Shown here one piece after another: positions 35,469-44,441 of a stretch of DNA of 64,000 nucleotides. The stretch is from the NCBI GenBank assembly GCA_019695335.1, contig JAIBAF010000014.1:1-64000 (forward strand), given 5' to 3'. A model generated the notes under the pieces. The model did not search any database. It was given only the letters and a program-made list of their open reading frames with translations, and was not told where the DNA came from. Positions within the stretch are counted from its first letter, which is position 1. Every line of letters begins with the position of its first letter. The position numbers and the translations under genes were made by a program. This DNA comes from a bacterium. GTDB lineage: Bacteria; CLD3; SB21.

Positions 35469-37883
35469 ATGTTTGATCTAGATATGATTAAAAAGGTTTA
35501 TCAAAACCTCGATACAAAATTAACAAAAGTACGCAAGCTGTATGGTCGGCCGTTGACCTTAACTGAAAAAATTCTATGTTCACATTTTTCTGAAATGCTT
35601 AAATCAGCGCCAGAACGTTTTAAAACATATGTTGATTTAGCGCCAGATCGCGTTGCCATGCAGGATGCTACTGCGCAGATGGCATTGTTACAATTTATGT
35701 CTTCAGGAAGGAAAAAAGTTGCTGTGCCATCCACTGTCCATTGCGATCACTTAATTCAAGCGGAAGTTGGTGCATTGGGAGATCTGTCGCGCGCCGAAAA
35801 GGACAACAGAGAAGTTTATGATTTTCTTTCCAGCGTCTCTAATAAATACGGAATTGGTTTCTGGAAACCCGGAGCCGGTATCATCCACCAAGTGGTTTTA
35901 GAAAATTACGCATTTCCCGGTGGCTTAATGATCGGTACAGATTCACATACACCCAATGCCGGAGGACTCGGAATGCTGGCCATCGGCGTTGGTGGCGCTG
36001 ATGCCGTGGATGTCATGGCCGGACTACCGTGGGAATTGAAATGGCCAGGCGTGACAGGCGTCAAACTGACAGGATCGTTGTCTGGATGGACATCCGCTAA
36101 AGATGTTATTTTAAAGCTAGCAGGAATTTTGACAGTAAAAGGAGGAACTGGAAAAATCGTTGAATATTTTGGATCCGGGACCCAGTCCATCAGCTGCACA
36201 GGTAAAGGAACAATTTGTAACATGGGCGCTGAGATTGGCGCTACGACATCAGTATTCCCTTTTGATACACGAATGGCAACTTATTTGCGTTCTACTGAAC
36301 GAAGCGAGTTAGCCGCATTGTGTGAAAAATTTGCGCAACATTTAATGGCTGATCCGGAAGTATATGCATCACCTGAAAAATATTACGATGAAATTATTGA
36401 AATCGATTTGAGCGCTCTTGAGCCTCATATCAATGGTCCTTTTAGCCCGGATAAAGCTTGGCCAATTTCTCAATTCAAAAACGCCGTTGATGAAAACGCC
36501 TATCCGGAGGAAGTTAAAGTTGCACTGATCGGCAGTTGTACAAATTCATCGTACGAAGATATCGAACGTTCTGCAAGCATAGCGCGTTTAGCTGCACACA
36601 AAAATCTAAAAACCAAATCGGAATTCGTAATAACTCCGGGCTCCGAACAAATTCGGGCAACGATCGAGCATGACGGTCAACTGGATGCTTTGACGAAAAT
36701 TGGGGGCAAAGTTTTGGCCAATGCATGCGGCCCATGTATCGGGCAATGGAAACGTCATGACGTGAAGGACGGCGAAAAAAATACTATCATTACTTCTTAT
36801 AATCGAAATTTCGCCAAACGTAACGACGGTAACTCGGCTACGCATTCATTTGTCGCAAGTCCTGAAATTGTGACGGCCTTAGCAATTGCCGGTTCATTAA
36901 AATTTAATCCTCTTACTGATTATATCACTACTCCGTCTGGTGAGCAAATCAAGCTTCTTCCCCCGAGCGGCGATGAATTACCCAAAACAGGTTTTACATC
37001 TGGCGACGTAGGTTATGTTCAGCCGGCTAAAGACGGGTCAAAAATCAAAGTTGTCATCGACCCTAAAAGTACAAGACTTCAAGCTTTACTAGCATTCAAA
37101 AAATGGGATGGAAAAGACATTGCTGATGTTCCGGTATTAGTCAAGGCCAAAGGAAAATGTACAACCGATCACATTTCACCGGCAGGGCCGTGGTTAAAAT
37201 TTCGTGGCCATTTGGATAATATTTCCAATAATCTTTTTATTGGCGCTGTCAATGCTTTCGGATATGAACCCGGTAAAGGGAAGAATGTAATAACCGGTGA
37301 AGTAAAATCTTTTTCAGAAAACGCCCGTTATTATAAATCACAGGAAATCGGATGGATTACCATTGGTGATGAAAATTACGGTGAAGGATCCAGCCGCGAA
37401 CATGCCGCTATGGAGCCTCGTTATCTGGGCGGTAAAGCAATCATTGTAAAAAGCTTTGCCAGAATTCACGAGACCAATTTGAAAAAACAAGGAATGCTGG
37501 CGCTCACTTTCAAAAATCCTTCAGATTATGATTTGATACAAGAAGACGATCGATTATCCGTTATCGGGCTTCAATCATTTTCACCGGGAAATATACTGAA
37601 ATTGATTATCAAACATTCTGATGGTACGCAACATGAATGTGAACTCAATCATTCGTATAATAAAACTCAAATTGAATGGTTTAAAGCAGGAAGCGCTCTA
37701 AACTTGATGAGTATTCTTGACAAAAAAACACCGGCCAAACCGTCAAAGAAAAATGCTAAAAAAACAAAGAAAAAGAAGAAGCTTGTTGCAAAAAAAGCTG
37801 CGAAAAAAACACTAAAAAAAGTGGCAAAGAAATCGGTGAAAAAGTTAAAGAAAAAGACAACTAAAAAAAACCGTAGAAAATAA
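35469..37883 (+). CDS. acn: Aconitate hydratase with lysine-rich C-terminal tail
   Basis: TCA-cycle enzyme converting citrate to isocitrate, 804 residues. It is of the mitochondrial-like type. The 4Fe-4S ligands lie in [10 protein letters not shown] and [10 protein letters not shown], and the swivel domain has [16 protein letters not shown]. The catalytic protein ends near residue 750, the normal length; residues about 751-804 are a tail of Lys with Ala, Thr and Val repeats (for example [18 protein letters not shown]), resembling histone-H1-like or AlgP-like tails. A GGAG site precedes the ATG. Function of the tail is unknown. Confidence 0.95.
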   Translation: MFDLDMIKKVYQNLDTKLTKVRKLYGRPLTLTEKILCSHFSEMLKSAPERFKTYVDLAPDRVAMQDATAQMALLQFMSSGRKKVAVPSTVHCDHLIQAEVGALGDLSRAEKDNREVYDFLSSVSNKYGIGFWKPGAGIIHQVVLENYAFPGGLMIGTDSHTPNAGGLGMLAIGVGGADAVDVMAGLPWELKWPGVTGVKLTGSLSGWTSAKDVILKLAGILTVKGGTGKIVEYFGSGTQSISCTGKGTICNMGAEIGATTSVFPFDTRMATYLRSTERSELAALCEKFAQHLMADPEVYASPEKYYDEIIEIDLSALEPHINGPFSPDKAWPISQFKNAVDENAYPEEVKVALIGSCTNSSYEDIERSASIARLAAHKNLKTKSEFVITPGSEQIRATIEHDGQLDALTKIGGKVLANACGPCIGQWKRHDVKDGEKNTIITSYNRNFAKRNDGNSATHSFVASPEIVTALAIAGSLKFNPLTDYITTPSGEQIKLLPPSGDELPKTGFTSGDVGYVQPAKDGSKIKVVIDPKSTRLQALLAFKKWDGKDIADVPVLVKAKGKCTTDHISPAGPWLKFRGHLDNISNNLFIGAVNAFGYEPGKGKNVITGEVKSFSENARYYKSQEIGWITIGDENYGEGSSREHAAMEPRYLGGKAIIVKSFARIHETNLKKQGMLALTFKNPSDYDLIQEDDRLSVIGLQSFSPGNILKLIIKHSDGTQHECELNHSYNKTQIEWFKAGSALNLMSILDKKTPAKPSKKNAKKTKKKKKLVAKKAAKKTLKKVAKKSVKKLKKKTTKKNRRK

Positions 37884-37909
37884 TTTAAAACCTCCAGAGC
37901 ATAAACTTT

Positions 37910-37941
37910 ATGGGTTGAAACGATTGTTCAACCCATTTTTA
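37910..37941 (+). terminator. Rho-independent terminator after aconitase
   Basis: ATGGGTTGAA (37910-37919) pairs with TTCAACCCAT (37927-37936), loop of 7, then TTTTA. The T run ends 6 bases before the ATG of the next gene. Confidence 0.85.
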
Positions 37942-37946
37942 TTTAA

Positions 37947-38801
37947 ATGACACCATCTCCTGAAAAAAAGAAATATTTAGACGGCTTATTCTATTCGATT
38001 GGTCAACAATATATATCGAGTGATCCGATTCAGATCGTAAAAAAGTTTGACAATCCCGAAGACCAGGAAATTGCGGCGATAGTTGTTTCATCACTTGCAT
38101 TCGGTCAAGTGTCACAAATACTAAAAGCCGGAAATATGGTTTTATCATTAATGGAAAACCAACCGTCTGAATATGTGAGGAATTTCAATCCAAGCGACGC
38201 TTTAAAAATTTGGAAGAAATTTTACTACCGTATGATCAGACATTCCGATATGCTCAGATTGCTTTGGGTTTTAAAATCAATCAAGATCGAGCATGCCTCA
38301 ATTGGGCAATGGGTTTTGGAAAAATATCAGGAGGACGACGTTCATTTAGGTATTACATGGGCCCGATGTATCCAAGACATGAAAATTATCGATCGTAATC
38401 TTTGGAAATGGACGAGGTCGAAAGGAATAGGATTTAATCACCTTTTACCAGATCCCGGCAAAAGCAGCGCTTGTAAACGCGCTCATCTTTTACTTCGGTG
38501 GATGGTCAGAAAAGATAATGTTGATTTTGGAATTTGGAGCGGATTGCCCAAAGAAAAACTTCTGATTCCAGTCGATACACATATACAACGGATTGCTTAC
38601 AATATCGGTTTGACCGATCGGCGCGATCTTTCTGCAAAGACATCTTTGGAAGTGACATCGGAATTAAAAAAATTGGATCCCAACGATCCTGTTAAGTATG
38701 ACTTCGCATTGTGCCGTTTGGGTATCTTGAAAATGTGTCCTAAAAAGCGAAATCCCATCAAATGTAGTACCTGTCCTATTTTCGCAATTTGCCGATTATA
38801 G
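37947..38801 (+). CDS. TIGR02757 (DUF2400) family protein with C-terminal cysteine cluster
   Basis: Protein of 284 residues. Family features are EDQEIAAIVVSSLAFGQVSQILK near residue 50 and IPVDTHIQRIAYNIGLT (D210). The C terminus holds Cys264, 273, 276 and 282 in the pattern C-x8-C-x2-C-x5-C. Both VDTH and the cluster recall endonuclease III/MutY glycosylases (C-x6-C-x2-C-x5-C), though the helix-hairpin-helix with the catalytic Lys is not evident. Function is unknown. The start codon directly follows the aconitase terminator and has no Shine-Dalgarno site. Confidence 0.85.
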   Translation: MTPSPEKKKYLDGLFYSIGQQYISSDPIQIVKKFDNPEDQEIAAIVVSSLAFGQVSQILKAGNMVLSLMENQPSEYVRNFNPSDALKIWKKFYYRMIRHSDMLRLLWVLKSIKIEHASIGQWVLEKYQEDDVHLGITWARCIQDMKIIDRNLWKWTRSKGIGFNHLLPDPGKSSACKRAHLLLRWMVRKDNVDFGIWSGLPKEKLLIPVDTHIQRIAYNIGLTDRRDLSAKTSLEVTSELKKLDPNDPVKYDFALCRLGILKMCPKKRNPIKCSTCPIFAICRL

Positions 38802-38886
38802 TTTTAAACTGTCAAGAACCGCAAACGTCTAATTCAATAACATCAACCGATTGAAACGGGCGTTTGGAAAATATCAGCGGAGCGGC

Positions 38887-39462
38887 ATGGATGATCGGAC
38901 TTTAGTTCAACTTTTTACCCAAGGTCATGGCTATGAGCGACAAAAGGCGTTTACAGAAATTGTCAACGGGCATCGCGAACGGTTGTATTATGTCATCAAA
39001 GGTTTTGTCAATGATCATGATGATACGGATGATATTTTACAGGAAGTTTTCCTTAAAGCGTATCAGCACCTGCACAATTTCGAAGGAAAAAGCTCGCTCT
39101 ACACCTGGTTATGCCGGATTGCTATTAATTTGAGTATAACTCATTTACGGAAAAAAAAGATTCGTAATTTTCTTTCACTGGACACATTGATTAATCCTCC
39201 AGAAGCTCAACAATCACTGCCCGATCAAATTGCCGATGCCAATGAATTACGCAAAGTCATACAGAAAGCCGTTGAAAGCCTTCCTGAGAAACAAAAAAAA
39301 GTTTTTATACTTCGATATTACGACGAGCTATCAAATGGCGAGATTGCCACGATCATTGGTAAATCCGAAGGCGCTGTCAAAGCAAATTTTTTTCATGCAG
39401 TCAATAAAATAAAAAAGTATATTGAAAAACACTTGAAGGATGGTTATGGAAATCAAACTTGA
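38887..39462 (+). CDS. ECF-type RNA polymerase sigma factor
   Basis: Sigma-70 family factor of 191 residues starting at ATG 38887, where GGAG lies about 6 bases upstream; an in-frame TTG at 38851 is less likely. Region 2 is visible as DHDDTDDILQEVFLKAYQHLHNFEGKS (first half of that segment, about 48-75) and region 4 as LPEKQKKVFILRYYDELSNGE with the HTH IIGKSEGAVKANFFHAV. Regions 1 and 3 are short, as in ECF factors. The anti-sigma gene overlaps its end by 17 bases. Confidence 0.93.
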   Translation: MDDRTLVQLFTQGHGYERQKAFTEIVNGHRERLYYVIKGFVNDHDDTDDILQEVFLKAYQHLHNFEGKSSLYTWLCRIAINLSITHLRKKKIRNFLSLDTLINPPEAQQSLPDQIADANELRKVIQKAVESLPEKQKKVFILRYYDELSNGEIATIIGKSEGAVKANFFHAVNKIKKYIEKHLKDGYGNQT

Positions 39463-40048
39463 TCATATTCCCGATTATATTGAAAATCGGCTATCCGCCG
39501 AAGAAAGTGATTATATTGCAAAGTTGATCAAAACGGATCCCGATTGGCATAAAAGTTACAATGAGATTCTGTCAACTATGACGGCTATAGGAAAAACCAA
39601 ACAATCTTTCCAAAAGACTCCTGACAATTATTGGAATCATTTTTCAGCCCGGCTTCAGGGTAGAATATACAAGCAACAGCATAATAAAGTATTGTCTCGA
39701 AGAAGATTTCAGATCGTTTTTCCTGTTACGACAGTGGCCTGTGCTATTATTGTTTTCATGTTCATGATCGTGAAAACCGACCAGAAAATTAATTACGTTT
39801 ACCAAAATCTTAATTGGTCTGATGCTATGGAAGAAGATGATTTGGCATATTATTCCAATGATGCGGATCAACTTTGGGACAATTATTTCGGTAGCATCAG
39901 CGAATCGGAATTCAATCAGGATTCTGATCCGGTTTCGGGATCTGTATCGCCTCTCGACAGGGTCGGAGCTGAAAATGAATTGAACAAACTGTCTCATGAT
40001 GAAGAGATGGAACTTTTGAAAGAGCTTAATGAAAATGTAATTATCTAA
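39446..40048 (+). CDS. Membrane anti-sigma factor (predicted)
   Basis: Protein of 200 residues with a single membrane segment (FPVTTVACAIIVFMFMIV, about 90-107), an N-terminal cytoplasmic part and an acidic C-terminal part outside. The N terminus (IPDYIENRLSAEESDYIAKLIKTDPDW) resembles the anti-sigma domain that holds ECF factors at the membrane, but zinc-binding His/Cys residues are not obvious. ATG 39446 is chosen because AAGGA is correctly spaced before it. Overlap with the sigma gene supports regulation of that factor. The target pairing is inference. Confidence 0.75.
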   Translation: MEIKLDHIPDYIENRLSAEESDYIAKLIKTDPDWHKSYNEILSTMTAIGKTKQSFQKTPDNYWNHFSARLQGRIYKQQHNKVLSRRRFQIVFPVTTVACAIIVFMFMIVKTDQKINYVYQNLNWSDAMEEDDLAYYSNDADQLWDNYFGSISESEFNQDSDPVSGSVSPLDRVGAENELNKLSHDEEMELLKELNENVII

Positions 40049-40061
40049 ATGAGGCATTAAT

Positions 40062-40568
40062 ATGAAGATAAATACAAATTTAATCTTACTTGCTTTTTTT
40101 TATGTGATATCCACGACTGCCTATTCTCAAGAGACTCAGGAAATAATTGATAAAATCCAAGCCATAAAAAAGAAAAAATTGATTGAAAAGCTCAATCTGT
40201 CAAAAGACAAGAGCGATGAATTTCTGAAAATTTATGACAGCTATATGTCTAAAGACATGTCGCTTAATAAAGAAAAACGAAGCGTTTTCAAGAAATTGTC
40301 GCACATGTCTGCATTAGGCGATGATATATCGAGCGATAAAATTTTGAATACCGTTGATGAACTCAATAACTTAGATCGGGCAATCCAAAAGAATTATGAA
40401 GATAATCTAGGACAACTAAAGGAGTCATTGACTCCAGCCCAATTAGCGCGTTTTATTGTTTTTGAAAATCGTTTTCAATACAAACTCCGCGATTTGTTGA
40501 TAGACATTCGACGCAAAAAAGGCCGAATTCAACAATATGAAAATCCCTTCGACGAACCAATCGAGTAA
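40062..40568 (+). CDS. Spy/CpxP-like periplasmic protein (predicted)
   Basis: Protein of 168 residues with a signal peptide (cleavage near AYSQE). The mature part is largely alpha-helical and highly charged, with LIEKLNLSKDKSDEFLKIYD and a later SLTPAQLARFIVFENRF segment. Both recall the LTxxQ helix motif of Spy/CpxP envelope chaperones. It follows the anti-sigma gene by 13 bases, so it may be the periplasmic sensor partner of this sigma module. Family assignment is by motif only. Confidence 0.65.
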   Translation: MKINTNLILLAFFYVISTTAYSQETQEIIDKIQAIKKKKLIEKLNLSKDKSDEFLKIYDSYMSKDMSLNKEKRSVFKKLSHMSALGDDISSDKILNTVDELNNLDRAIQKNYEDNLGQLKESLTPAQLARFIVFENRFQYKLRDLLIDIRRKKGRIQQYENPFDEPIE

Positions 40569-40696
40569 TCTCAAACTCAAATTATAATTTTCAAAAAATT
40601 TTGCATATTGGGAATTTTTTTATTATTTATATGTTATAACATTAAATGTTTAAACTTTTATATTAATTTCTTTAAACTTAAATAAAGGGAGCTGTT

Positions 40697-41287
40697 ATGA
40701 AAAAGACAGTTATTTTTTCTCTCGCGTTATTAGCATTTAGCTTAAATATAGCAAAAGCGCAAACGAGATGGGAATCGGATCAAGTTCACTCCAATGCGAT
40801 TTTTACTGTAACCCATCTAGTTGTTTCAGAAGTTAGTGGCCATTTTAAAGAATTCAGCGCATCGATGGTGTCGACTAAAGATGACTTTTCAGATTCAAAA
40901 GTTGAAGCTACTATTAAAGTTGCATCTATTAGTACCGATAACGAGAAACGTGATGGTCATTTGAAGTCAGAAGATTTTTTCTATGCCGAAAAATATCCGG
41001 AAATCAAATTCATCAGCAAATCATTTACAAAAACCGGAGACAAAACTTACAAAATTACAGGCGATCTGACCATGCGTGGTGTGACGAAAACAATCGAACT
41101 GAATGCGATTTATAAAGGCAGTGTCAAAGATCCTTGGGGAAACACAAAAACCGGTTGGACCGCAACGGGTTCGTTGAACCGTTTCGATTATGGTCTTAAC
41201 TGGAATTCATTAATAGAAGCCGGCGGTGCTGTTGTGGGTGAAACCGTTAATTTGCAATTGAATATTGCTTTCGTACAGAAAAAGTGA
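40697..41287 (+). CDS. YceI-family periplasmic lipid-binding protein
   Basis: Protein of 196 residues with a signal peptide ending near AKAQT. The mature part starts RWESDQVHSNAIFTVTHLVVSEVSGHF and contains the family signatures VATIKVASIST-like strand (EATIKVASIST), GHLKSEDFFYAEKYPEIKF and the GDLTMRGVTKTIEL motif. YceI proteins are lipocalin-like barrels binding isoprenoid-type ligands. A GGGAG site is present. A terminator follows. Confidence 0.93.
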   Translation: MKKTVIFSLALLAFSLNIAKAQTRWESDQVHSNAIFTVTHLVVSEVSGHFKEFSASMVSTKDDFSDSKVEATIKVASISTDNEKRDGHLKSEDFFYAEKYPEIKFISKSFTKTGDKTYKITGDLTMRGVTKTIELNAIYKGSVKDPWGNTKTGWTATGSLNRFDYGLNWNSLIEAGGAVVGETVNLQLNIAFVQKK

Positions 41288-41303
41288 TAGTATTTTGAGC
41301 AAG

Positions 41304-41330
41304 GGGCGAAGATTCTCCTTCGCCCTTTTT
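41304..41330 (+). terminator. Rho-independent terminator after the YceI gene
   Basis: GGGCGAAG (41304-41311) pairs with CTTCGCCC (41318-41325) with a 6-base loop; A/T bases extend the stem and five T follow. Confidence 0.85.
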
Positions 41331-41346
41331 GCCATGGAGCCATCTT

Positions 41347-41799
41347 GTGACATCCATTGATGAAAAAATTCGTGGTAGATTTAGAAATGAATACCACCGG
41401 TTGACCGTCAATTTGATTTTTACTATCAACCGGATCATGAACGAGCATCAACAGCTGCTAAAAAAATTTAATATCTCACTACAGCAATTCAATATTCTTC
41501 GAATCCTCCGCGGACAATACCCTCAAACGATTTCCCTGAATTCGGTTAAAGACAGGATGCTTGACAAAAGTTCCGATGTTTCCAGGCTTGTTGATCGTCT
41601 TGTCAAAAAAAATCTTATCGATCGTACAGTTTGTCCGTCCGATCGCCGTCAAGTGAATCTTCTGATTACAGAAAAAGGTTTGAGTTTGCTCGAAAACATT
41701 GATAAAATTGAGGGATCGTTTGATCAAATTGTTTCCGGTTTGACTCAGGAAGAAGCAAAAACATTGAATCAGTTATTAGATAAATTGGAAAAGCATTAA
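41347..41799 (+). CDS. MarR-family transcriptional regulator
   Basis: Winged-helix regulator of about 150 residues. The conserved core includes FNISLQQFNILRILRG, the recognition region DKSSDVSRLVDRLVKKNLIDR and the wing CPSDRRQVNLLITEKG. No upstream ATG is in frame; GTG 41347 is preferred because GGAG lies 7 bases upstream, with TTG 41329 as an alternative. It ends one base before the next lipoprotein gene, its likely co-transcribed neighbour, and lies downstream of the YceI gene, a plausible target. Confidence 0.88.
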   Translation: MTSIDEKIRGRFRNEYHRLTVNLIFTINRIMNEHQQLLKKFNISLQQFNILRILRGQYPQTISLNSVKDRMLDKSSDVSRLVDRLVKKNLIDRTVCPSDRRQVNLLITEKGLSLLENIDKIEGSFDQIVSGLTQEEAKTLNQLLDKLEKH

Positions 41800-41800
41800 C

Positions 41801-42730
41801 ATGAATAACAAAATCAAAATTTCATTAACGCTGGCACTGCTCGCACTCATAATTCTTACGTCGGCTTGCCAGAAATCAGAACCGCCCAGCCAATCTTCCA
41901 AGCAAACTGTCAGTAAAGAATTTGCTGACTATTGGTATCAAGGAAAAGCAGAGCTTAATCGCTATGAGATAGAGCAGGCTCGTTACGGTGAAATTCGCAA
42001 AGGCGATGTGGTTCTGATCTTTGTGACGGAGGATTTTAATAGCGCAAAACAAGTGAAATTAGAAAACTATAGCGATGAAGCCAAAAGTAAGGCCATTCCG
42101 CTTTTAAAGATGAATTATGTTGTCAAATTTAATACCGGAATTTATCCGTATTCCGTTATGACTTCGGTCTTTACACCGGTTGATCTTTCCAAGACATTGA
42201 AAATAAGCAATTCCGTTCAGGAGTGGTGTGGACATACTTATACGCAACTTAATTTAAAGGATAATCAGTACGTATATGAAGGCCATTCGTATTTCGAAAA
42301 TGAAGCGGATGCATCGTATAAAATTGGAGCCGAGTTATTAGAAGATGAAATCTGGACCCGAATTCGTTTGAATCCGCAAAGTTTACCTTTAGGAAAAATT
42401 AAAATCATTCCTGGACTGATACAAGCGAGGTTTTTACACCGGCCAACAGCTACTGAAACAGCAACGGCTGTAATCATAGAAAACCCGTCAGATTCTTTGA
42501 TGACTTATTCGATTCAATATGAAAGCTATCAACGCGATCTTAATATTACTTTCAAAAAATCATTTCCTCATGAAATCATTTCTTTTGAAGGTACTTATAT
42601 TGATGGATTCGGACCGAAAGCAAAATTATTAAAGACGAAAGCCGTACGAACTCATCATCGGATGCTTGACTATTGGACGAAAAATTCTGAAAAGGATTCA
42701 ACATATCGTTTTGAATTGGGGTTGAAATAA
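41801..42730 (+). CDS. Lipoprotein of unknown function (type often mislabelled 'septum formation inhibitor Maf')
   Basis: Exported lipoprotein of 309 residues (lipobox ILTSAC, Cys23). The mature part begins with FADYWYQGKAELNRYEIEQARYGE (start of a conserved block) and has DVVLIFVTEDFN. It resembles lipoproteins widespread in Bacteroidota that are sometimes labelled Maf without sharing the Maf pyrophosphatase motifs; none of those motifs is seen here. It follows the MarR gene by one base. The function is unknown. Confidence 0.72.
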   Translation: MNNKIKISLTLALLALIILTSACQKSEPPSQSSKQTVSKEFADYWYQGKAELNRYEIEQARYGEIRKGDVVLIFVTEDFNSAKQVKLENYSDEAKSKAIPLLKMNYVVKFNTGIYPYSVMTSVFTPVDLSKTLKISNSVQEWCGHTYTQLNLKDNQYVYEGHSYFENEADASYKIGAELLEDEIWTRIRLNPQSLPLGKIKIIPGLIQARFLHRPTATETATAVIIENPSDSLMTYSIQYESYQRDLNITFKKSFPHEIISFEGTYIDGFGPKAKLLKTKAVRTHHRMLDYWTKNSEKDSTYRFELGLK

Positions 42731-42797
42731 ATTTGTTGCCGTCGGATGAATTTTTTTGTATGTTAAGATACCAGTCCATCCAATAAAAATGTAGCGC

Positions 42798-44438
42798 ATG
42801 ACAGCAGAGATTGACCGGCAATCCTACGACCCGGAAGATATTCTCCCTCGATTGAGTCATATTGAGATTTTACGCGCGCTCCCGCCTGAAGAAATCCAAG
42901 CATTAATTCCATTTGTTGAACACATGACTTATCCTTCCGGCGCCTCGATTATTGAACAAGGCGCAGTAGGCGATGCCATGTATTTCATCGAAAGCGGTAC
43001 AGCCGCAGTTCGCCGAAATGGTTCAAGTGAAACATGGATGGTTAAGGAAGGTAGTGTTGTGGGGGAAATGGCTTTGTTGACTGGGGAAACAAGATCGGCC
43101 AGCGTCAAAGCTGAAACTGACCTTTCGGTATGGCGAGTTTCAAAAGCTGCTTTTGATAAAATTGTAGCTGAGTCACCGCATCTTAAAGATGCACTCGATG
43201 ACTTAGTCAAACAACGTCTCAAAGGAATTGCTATAGCCCTACCCAATCAGCATGTCTGGGTTTCAACGGCATTAAGAGCCTTAGAAGCGAGATATCGCGG
43301 CTTATATACTTGGCAAGGTTTTATGGGAATTGGTTTAGTGATATGGCTTTTCCTGTTTATCAATAATATTTCCCAAGTAGTATCATTCGATGATTACGAA
43401 TGGTTGAACGCTGCTTTTCAATTGCTATCAGGATTATTGATTTTACAGGGTTCGTGTGAAGGTTTTGTGATCGGCGTCGAGAGAATGGGCGCTAAATTCA
43501 AGTGGGACGGATTTATTTCGGGAACCATCGGCTCTTTATTAAGCACACTTCCTGAGTTTGTCGTTATAGGATTTTTAGTCTGGGTTGAGCCGCTCGCTGC
43601 ATTTATAACAGCTATTGCGACGATATTCAACAATGCGTTGGCATTCTCTGTTTATTCATTTTTTCTGCCGAAGGATCGTCAAGGATGTTTTACAATGCCT
43701 CGTTCGTTGACAAAAGCGGGCGGAGAATTGATGATTGCCGGATGCGCAATTGCATTAATTGTCGGTACGGTCATGCTTGTGGCTAAGTCCGAAAATGTTC
43801 GGACAGAGATGCAGGGATTTGATCTGATTATTATCGGTTTGGTTTTGATGGTCATTTATGCTTATTACGTTTTGGTTTTGATACGCTATTATGCCGAGGG
43901 AAAAGATGATGTGGATTCGATGCCGCCTGATCCGGAACGACTGGGGCACGATACGAGTTGGAAGGGTATTATTTTCATGTTTATTTTGGGTATTGTCGGA
44001 GCTTATTGCGGAGGAGAAGTGATCGGCGGTTTTGCGGAAACAGCGCTCAAAGATCTGGGCCTACCGACGGTTTTGACATCCGGAGCGTTGGCGTTTTTTG
44101 CAGGCATCAGCGAATATATTATCGTTTATAAATCCCATCGCCGAGGTGAATTGGGTATAGCGTTGAGCAATGTTTTCGGGGGATTGACACAAGTGATGTT
44201 TTTGTTGCTTCCATTTGGATTGCTCGTGATCGGAATTATGGGAATTTTGACGGGTAATCCGGTTTTTGTGATCCCAATAAATTTAGCAACATCTCTATTG
44301 ATGCTCTTATTGTTTCCTCTGTTTTACACTTTACATCAATATGTTCAACAAGAGAAAAATCTGAATAACCTTGATGCGGCTGCTATGACCGGAATTTATA
44401 TATTGCTTTTGTATTTCCTTTTTACATTTCCGAATTAA
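42798..44438 (+). CDS. Cyclic-nucleotide-binding domain fused to a CaCA-like cation exchanger
   Basis: Protein of 546 residues. Residues about 20-145 form a cNMP-binding domain with GEMALLTGETRSASV, the phosphate-binding-cassette region. The rest (about 170-545) has roughly ten membrane helices with two alpha-repeat-like motifs: SLLSTLPEF (about 245) and GISEYIIV followed by RRGELGIALSNVFGG (about 437-460). Both resemble the Na+/Ca2+ exchanger repeats (G-[ST]-x-x-P-E). The Pro is replaced by Ser-Glu in the second repeat. It would be an inner-membrane exchanger gated by a nucleotide; ion and ligand are unknown. Confidence 0.78.
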   Translation: MTAEIDRQSYDPEDILPRLSHIEILRALPPEEIQALIPFVEHMTYPSGASIIEQGAVGDAMYFIESGTAAVRRNGSSETWMVKEGSVVGEMALLTGETRSASVKAETDLSVWRVSKAAFDKIVAESPHLKDALDDLVKQRLKGIAIALPNQHVWVSTALRALEARYRGLYTWQGFMGIGLVIWLFLFINNISQVVSFDDYEWLNAAFQLLSGLLILQGSCEGFVIGVERMGAKFKWDGFISGTIGSLLSTLPEFVVIGFLVWVEPLAAFITAIATIFNNALAFSVYSFFLPKDRQGCFTMPRSLTKAGGELMIAGCAIALIVGTVMLVAKSENVRTEMQGFDLIIIGLVLMVIYAYYVLVLIRYYAEGKDDVDSMPPDPERLGHDTSWKGIIFMFILGIVGAYCGGEVIGGFAETALKDLGLPTVLTSGALAFFAGISEYIIVYKSHRRGELGIALSNVFGGLTQVMFLLLPFGLLVIGIMGILTGNPVFVIPINLATSLLMLLLFPLFYTLHQYVQQEKNLNNLDAAAMTGIYILLLYFLFTFPN

Positions 44439-44441
44439 AAA

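Noticed and set aside
39644-40057. 137-codon open frame opposite the anti-sigma gene
   Set aside because: Antisense shadow of the sigma-operon gene; its translated sequence has no credible domain.
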